Part shown: in pieces, positions 60,101 to 64,000 of the stretch
How the letters are laid out: every line of letters begins with the position of its first letter
Position numbering within the stretch: the stretch's first letter is position 1
Notes under the pieces: generated by a model
The model's database searches: none
The model's input: only the letters and a program-made list of their open reading frames with translations
Told to the model about the DNA's origin: nothing
DNA from: Nematostella vectensis
Lineage: Eukaryota > Cnidaria > Anthozoa > Actiniaria > Edwardsiidae
Reading direction: 5' to 3'
Length of the DNA stretch: 64,000 nt
Assembly: GCF_932526225.1 (NCBI RefSeq)
Contig: NC_064046.1
Coordinates: 13,287,708-13,351,707, forward strand
Position numbers and translations under genes: made by a program

Positions 60101-60994
60101 CTCGAGCGACCCCACCGAAGACATGCCGGTGGCGGAGCTATCAAAGCGAAGCGCAATACTCGCCGCTTGTCGCCAGTCCCGTCTACCGGAAGTCGGCGCT
60201 CGTCTAGCTGTTCGAGTTCTGACGCTGATGACGACGAACTAGACAAACACATGAAGAGACTGGACACGAGCTCGAGCTGTCGGAGGAGCCCGCGGCATCG
60301 TCAGCATGATGACAGCGGTAGCGAGGGAGACGGTGGTCTGGGCGGTAGTGGAAATGGCGGTGGCAGCGCAGGACTGGGCCCTATGGATACGAGTTCTTCC
60401 GAAAATAGCAACAATTCCTCTAACGAGAGTAGAACACAGAATCAAAATGGCGGTAGTGGTAAGACGAATGCTATGAGCAGAGGCGGTTTTCTTGTTACCA
60501 GTGACTCCAAATTCACGCTTGCTGCCATAGACGAGAGTAACAAGGAAAATTTGTGTGAAAATCGCTCTCGTGGAGACGTGAGCTCAACTACGAGTTATGA
60601 CGACACTATGTGCAGATCCGATAAGACGCCCCTTATTGGAGATTGCGACGCAACACCAGTACCATTAACGTCCTCTGAGTGCCCGCGTCCTTTTAGTGCT
60701 GACTCAAATGATCGCGGGCGCACATACGGGTTCTGTGCTGAGCGCAAGAGCAGCGCCGCGAAGTACATTCACGATTTCTCGGAACTGGAAAGAACGTTTG
60801 ATGCCCCAGAGGATCCGCTCATTTCCGGCGGAAGTAAGCGCGACTCCCTCACACCACGTGACTTGGAGAACATTGACATGAAAGTGCAAATGAAACGTGC
60901 GAGAACACTGCCGCCATCGGGGCCGAGCCATTTGCGCGTTTTGCGCAACCCCGCTGTACAGTCTGTTACCAGTAACTGCTGTCAGATCTTTTAA
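51129..60994 (+). CDS. SNRK: SNRK, AMPK-related SNF1-related kinase
   Basis: Exons 51129-51726, 55416-55557, 56084-56293, 56493-56669, 57151-57277 and 59774-60994 join in phase to 824 residues (human is 765). The kinase domain spans about residues 18-270. It has the glycine loop LGRGHFAVV, lysine VAVK (K48), HRDLKPEN (D142), DFG (161-163) and the T-loop [14 protein letters not shown], with Thr176 as the predicted LKB1 site. A UBA-like segment follows, including DRDKVIR and [18 protein letters not shown]. The tail carries [14 protein letters not shown], nearly identical to human SNRK, then Ser/Gly/Asn-rich sequence. It ends NCCQIF, comparable to the human CCHVI end and CaaX-like. SNRK is a Ser/Thr kinase linked to metabolic control. 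All introns are GT-AG except the last, which uses CAG|GCAAGT. Confidence 0.96.
51727..55415 (+). other. SNRK: SNRK intron 1 (3.7 kb)
   Basis: AT-rich intron between kinase-domain exons 1 and 2. It contains a SINE at about 55105-55290 and no recognisable gene. Confidence 0.7.
55105..55290 (+). mobile_element. tRNA-derived SINE in SNRK intron 1
   Basis: GTGGCCCAGTATGTTAGTGC resembles a Pol III A box (TGGCNNAGT). TGTTTGATTCCCGGTC, about 55 bp on, resembles the B box. The 3' body is diverged. It is a different subtype or an older copy than the one at 47285. Confidence 0.55.
57405..57450 (+). repeat. Solitary unit of the 42-bp satellite
   Basis: GGCTACCGTGGCCACCAATA followed by CACAGTTTTAAGAG matches a single unit of the array at 61610-62140, 4.2 kb away. 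It lies in the last SNRK intron. Confidence 0.8.
57945..58640. repeat. 27-bp satellite (about 25 units) in SNRK intron 5
   Basis: The unit is close to GACGTTCATTCCATGTTGCC plus CTTGCGT. Variants alternate between GTTGCC, GTGGCC and GTAACC, and between CTTGCGT, TCGTCGT and CTGCGT. Each unit contains TGACGTTCA or TGACGTCCA, close to half of a CRE-like palindrome. Degenerate units continue to about 58925. Since 27 bp is 9 codons, long frames arise on both strands; they are not genes. Confidence 0.95.
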
Positions 60995-61249
60995 ATTTTT
61001 CTTGTTTTGACCCCTGAAATATAATATTAATATTATTAACCTTTTAATATTACAAGTCTATAAGCGTTTACCAATTCTAGGGAAGAAGATTTTAGCAAAA
61101 TATAGAATTTTACCAAATATTGAGGCTTATAGTCTCTAGTCACGTACTTGAAGCTTTAGATTTATTACCGGGTAGAAAAGCTAAAATAATATATATCAGT
61201 AAAATGATCTAAACCTGGTCTACACTCCAGTTCCTTGGAGCATCATTTA

Positions 61250-61360
61250 TAAAGCCCAGTGCACACTAGCAAAATAAAGATATTAGCGCGGGGGAGGAAC
61301 TTGTAAACACGTATTGACATGATGTGCGTTAGTGTGTAACAATGCCAGTGCGCGATAAGC
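61250..61360. mobile_element. Diverged MITE copy (AGTGCACACTAG family)
   Basis: GCCCAGTGCACACTAGCAAA starts a copy of the family seen at 45962. A reversed TTAGTGTGTAACAATGCC about 80 bp on may be the other end. It is shorter and more diverged than the others. Confidence 0.5.
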
Positions 61361-61609
61361 CTGAAACTCTTGCGCGCATTTTTCGAGATGTAATCATCGA
61401 CACTATAGCATGTATTTTCACTATGGCAGACACGTCCGCGCGAAAGATAATCCGAGACCCAGGTGTTACGTGTAGTGGCCGGGAGGTTATAGAGCTTGCA
61501 TCATATTTTCTAGTTTAGGGCTTATTTTCTAATGGTGCTTTCTCGCTAGAGATGTGAATTACGCTAGAGATATTGCCATTTCATGCGCGTCCTTTCAAAC
61601 GTGGCCACC

Positions 61610-62145
61610 TTGGCAGTTTGCCACGCGCGCTACCGTGGCCACAAATACAGAGTAAACCATGCGACGTGCGCTACCGTGGCCACCAATACAAAGTGTTATA
61701 GTGCGACGTGCGCTACCGTGGCCACCAATACAAAGTGTTATAGTGTGACGTGCGCTACCGTGGCCACCAGTACAAAGTGTTATTGTGCGACGCGCGCTAC
61801 CGTGGCCACCAATTCAAAGTGTTATAGTGCGACGCGCGCTACCGTGGCCACCAATACAAAGTGTTATAGTGCGACGCGCGCTACCGTGGCCACCAATTCA
61901 AAGTGTTATAGTGCGAAGCGCGCCACCGTGGCCACCAATACAAAGTGTTATAGTGCGACGCGCGCTACCGTGGCCACCAATACTAAGTGTTATAGTGCGA
62001 CGCGCGCTACCGTGGCCACCAATACAAAGTGTTATTGTGCGACGCGCGCTACCGTGGCAACCAAAACAAAGTGTTATAGTGTGGCGCGCGTTACCGTGGC
62101 CACCAATACAAAGTGTTATAGTGTGGCCCGCGCTACCGTGGCTGG
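61610..62145. repeat. 42-bp satellite (about 12 units)
   Basis: The unit GCGACGCGCGCTACCGTGGC continues with CACCAATACAAAGTGTTATAGT. The array is GC-richer than its surroundings and rich in CpG. A 205-codon frame across it encodes only a 14-residue repeat (RATVATNTKCYSAT), an outcome of the 42-bp period, so it is not called a gene. Confidence 0.97.
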
Positions 62146-62376
62146 CACTTTAAAAGTTTGTTGGCTAATTCAATACGAATGCGAGAAACCATATGATTGA
62201 AATGAACTTAACTAGCCAACCAGCGATGTAAAGTAATACATCAGTGTACATCGATATGTCTGGCTCCTAGTTATTAAACAGCTCTGCCAGCCGCCATTTT
62301 GTCACCCTAACAAAGTATCAAGTGCGAAAAAGGATCCAGTGCGATGTTTTCGAATGATTTGGTAAAAACAGTATTA

Positions 62377-62585
62377 CCCAGTGCACACTAGTGACATAAC
62401 GACATAACAACATTGGCGCGCGCACTCTATTAAGCCCGACATAACGACATCATAATGACATAAAAGGAAAACATGTTTTTTCTCTCATGCCGTTATGTTG
62501 ATGTCGTTATGTTGGGCTTATGTCAAAATGTCGAACCGTTCACACTTGAACATATGAACATAAGGGTGCACGCGCCATGTCATCA
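62377..62585. mobile_element. MITE copy (AGTGCACACTAG family)
   Basis: It starts CCCAGTGCACACTAGTGACA, continues with ATAACGACAT and GGCGCGCGCACTC, and has the same central hairpin (AAACATGTTTTTTCTC) and inverted second half as the copy at 45962. The right terminus is diverged. Confidence 0.75.
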
Positions 62586-63353
62586 CTTTGTTCCTTACAA
62601 TAATTAATAAAAACAAAAACAAAGGTATGGCTGACAAGGGCACTTTATGTTAATATACAGTGACATTTTTTCATGGTGATTGGTTAATTAGCAAATTAAC
62701 TGTCAGATGGCTTTTTGTGAATCATGGATTTTAGGATTTGGTGTGAAATAGGCGCGGGACCCCAGTCCCACTGCAAATTTTTTTTCGCCGGTTTTCCGGT
62801 ATAACGACTTTTTAGTGTTTTTTTTTTTTTTTAATGGCACTTGTAGAACAGGCTTCGACTGTCCATGGGGAATTAGGATACTTTGTCAGCGATTTTTTTT
62901 TATGTCGTCAGCAATTTCTTTATAAGTTCAACGAGAAAGTGAGCCGTCAACTTATCAATCATGCCTCACACCAACATCACAAGATTGGCCTAACTGGGCA
63001 GGTTTTCGAGCAATGAAATCGAATGTTGTTTCACTCCCTATTTTAGGTAGAACCAAAATACGAATTTCAAATAATACCACTAAACTTTCTCGCCCTCAAT
63101 TTCATTTACTGTACTAGTACTAGCAAGTTTATTTGCTAATTTAGCCAATATATGAGTTCCTGCTTGCACAAACACTACATAGGCTATGGTTACACAGTAC
63201 CGTTCAATTGTTTCGAGAGTTGAAAACAATCGATCGCTAGGGTTTTTAGACAAGAGCAGGGGCGCACGCAGCCTATAGGCCTGCAGTCACTGGACTGCAA
63301 AAAAAAATTGGCAATCTTATTTGCATAACGAGGCGGAAAAATCAGGACATGCG

Positions 63354-63472
63354 CAGGCCTGTAGCCGGGGGGGGATTTAGTACCACTACCAGAGAAATGC
63401 GTGGCTAAATGTGTATACGACCCCCCCCCCCCCCCCCCCCCCCCCGCTCAAAATCCTGGCTGCGGGCCTGTA
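63354..63472. mobile_element. Short TIR element with poly-C interior
   Basis: GCAGGCCTGTAGCCGGGGGG at the left and AATCCTGGCTGCGGGCCTGT at the right are imperfect inverted repeats (CAGGCC...GTAGCC type). A run of about 25 C lies at 63421. It has no coding capacity. Confidence 0.55.
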
Positions 63473-63554
63473 GCGGGGAAATTAACATTCAAGTGGTGTT
63501 AAATGCTCGTTACTTTCCCGGCTACCGGGGAGTGTGGACTGCCAAAGGGAGCCC

Positions 63555-63627
63555 GTACAGACAGACAGACAAAAATAACAGACAGACAGCCAGACAGACA
63601 GACAAAAATAACAGACAGACAGACAGA
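63555..63627 (+). repeat. Interrupted (ACAG)n microsatellite
   Basis: Runs of CAGACAGACAGAC are broken twice by AAAAATAACAGACAGACAG-type segments, giving a compound microsatellite. Confidence 0.95.
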
Positions 63628-64000
63628 CGGCGGCGGCTTGTTCTACAGGAAACCCAAATCGACACGATGATCGAAATTATTGTCGTTGCTCGCTGCGCTC
63701 GCTCGAGCAACAATTAGACTATTTGTTTTCGTTTTCTATGAGTCAAATATTCGCAAGGTTTTCCGAATTCAGGATTCAGGATTATACGTTACTCATGAAC
63801 CACTGTAACCTCGTTTGAAGAGAAGCGGGGGGTAGTTTTATTTTCCTCTCCAACTTTGACAAATAGAATCGCTAGATACTCAGGTTAGTGATTTGTCTCC
63901 TTCCGAACTCTGGTACACTTGCTTGTATTCTAAAACTCATAGTTTAAATTTTTGATATGCCTCTAGCTGGTGAATTCTAAGGCTTAATAGTTGCTCAAGT

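Larger units (their letters stand above)
60995..64000. other. Intergenic region downstream of SNRK
   Basis: It contains the SNRK 3' region, a 42-bp satellite, MITE copies, homopolymers and an ACAG-type microsatellite. No coding exon is recognisable up to the window end. Confidence 0.5.

Noticed and set aside
61583-62200. 205-codon frame with repeated RATVATNTKCYSAT
   Set aside because: It is a product of a 42-bp tandem array; there is no signal peptide, domain or splice context.

Overview
The window looks like nuclear DNA of a cnidarian, most likely an anthozoan (sea anemone or coral). The genes are metazoan, with GT-AG introns, AT-rich intergenic DNA, many short satellites, fold-back elements and tRNA-derived SINEs. 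The closest protein matches I recognise are animal-wide families: naked cuticle, UBE2QL1, PPP1R16, CPLANE2 and SNRK. The species cannot be fixed from sequence alone, and the SINE resemblance to coral repeats is from memory.

Layout. 1-5025 is non-coding, with one copy of a dispersed repeat. 5026-12801 (+) is a seven-exon naked cuticle (nkd) homologue with a 27-nt micro-exon and a TIR element in an intron. 12.8-18.0 kb is its 3' region plus a fold-back element. 17998-18723 (+) is an intronless UBE2QL1-type E2. 20986-22466 (-) is a two-exon PX-domain gene, divergent from 23304-30098 (+), a ten-exon PPP1R16 (MYPT3/TIMAP) gene; a 183-bp piece of PPP1R16 has been copied into the PX gene's intron. 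30461-31563 is a complete non-autonomous DNA transposon. 33.0-36.2 kb holds a 24-bp satellite, then 53-bp and 42-bp satellites that run into the 3' end of a melatonin-receptor-like GPCR (36181-37224, -). 39.2-45.5 kb (-) is CPLANE2/RSG1, a ciliary small-GTPase-like gene; its last coding bases lie in a degenerate tandem repeat and two small TIR elements sit in or beside it. A tentative two-exon small gene (45580-47215, +) starts 103 bp from the CPLANE2 start codon. 45.8-46.5 kb is a nest of one TIR-element family that recurs near 61.3 and 62.4 kb. 48054-49593 (+) is a second, divergent class A GPCR whose DRY motif is split by an intron. 51129-60994 (+) is SNRK, an AMPK-related kinase, with one GC-AG intron and a 27-bp satellite in its last intron. 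60995-64000 holds a 42-bp satellite, TIR elements and microsatellites.

The genes do not form one pathway, although several are signalling regulators: nkd (Wnt/Dishevelled), PPP1R16 (PP1 targeting), SNRK (LKB1-activated kinase family), CPLANE2 (ciliogenesis) and two receptors. The strongest unusual signals are structural. A 23-bp minisatellite multiplies a real splice donor in PPP1R16. Satellite units reach the stop codons of two genes. A duplicated exon-intron block sits in a neighbouring gene. A TIR element carries exon-like sequence. I found no clear new defence or enzymatic system.
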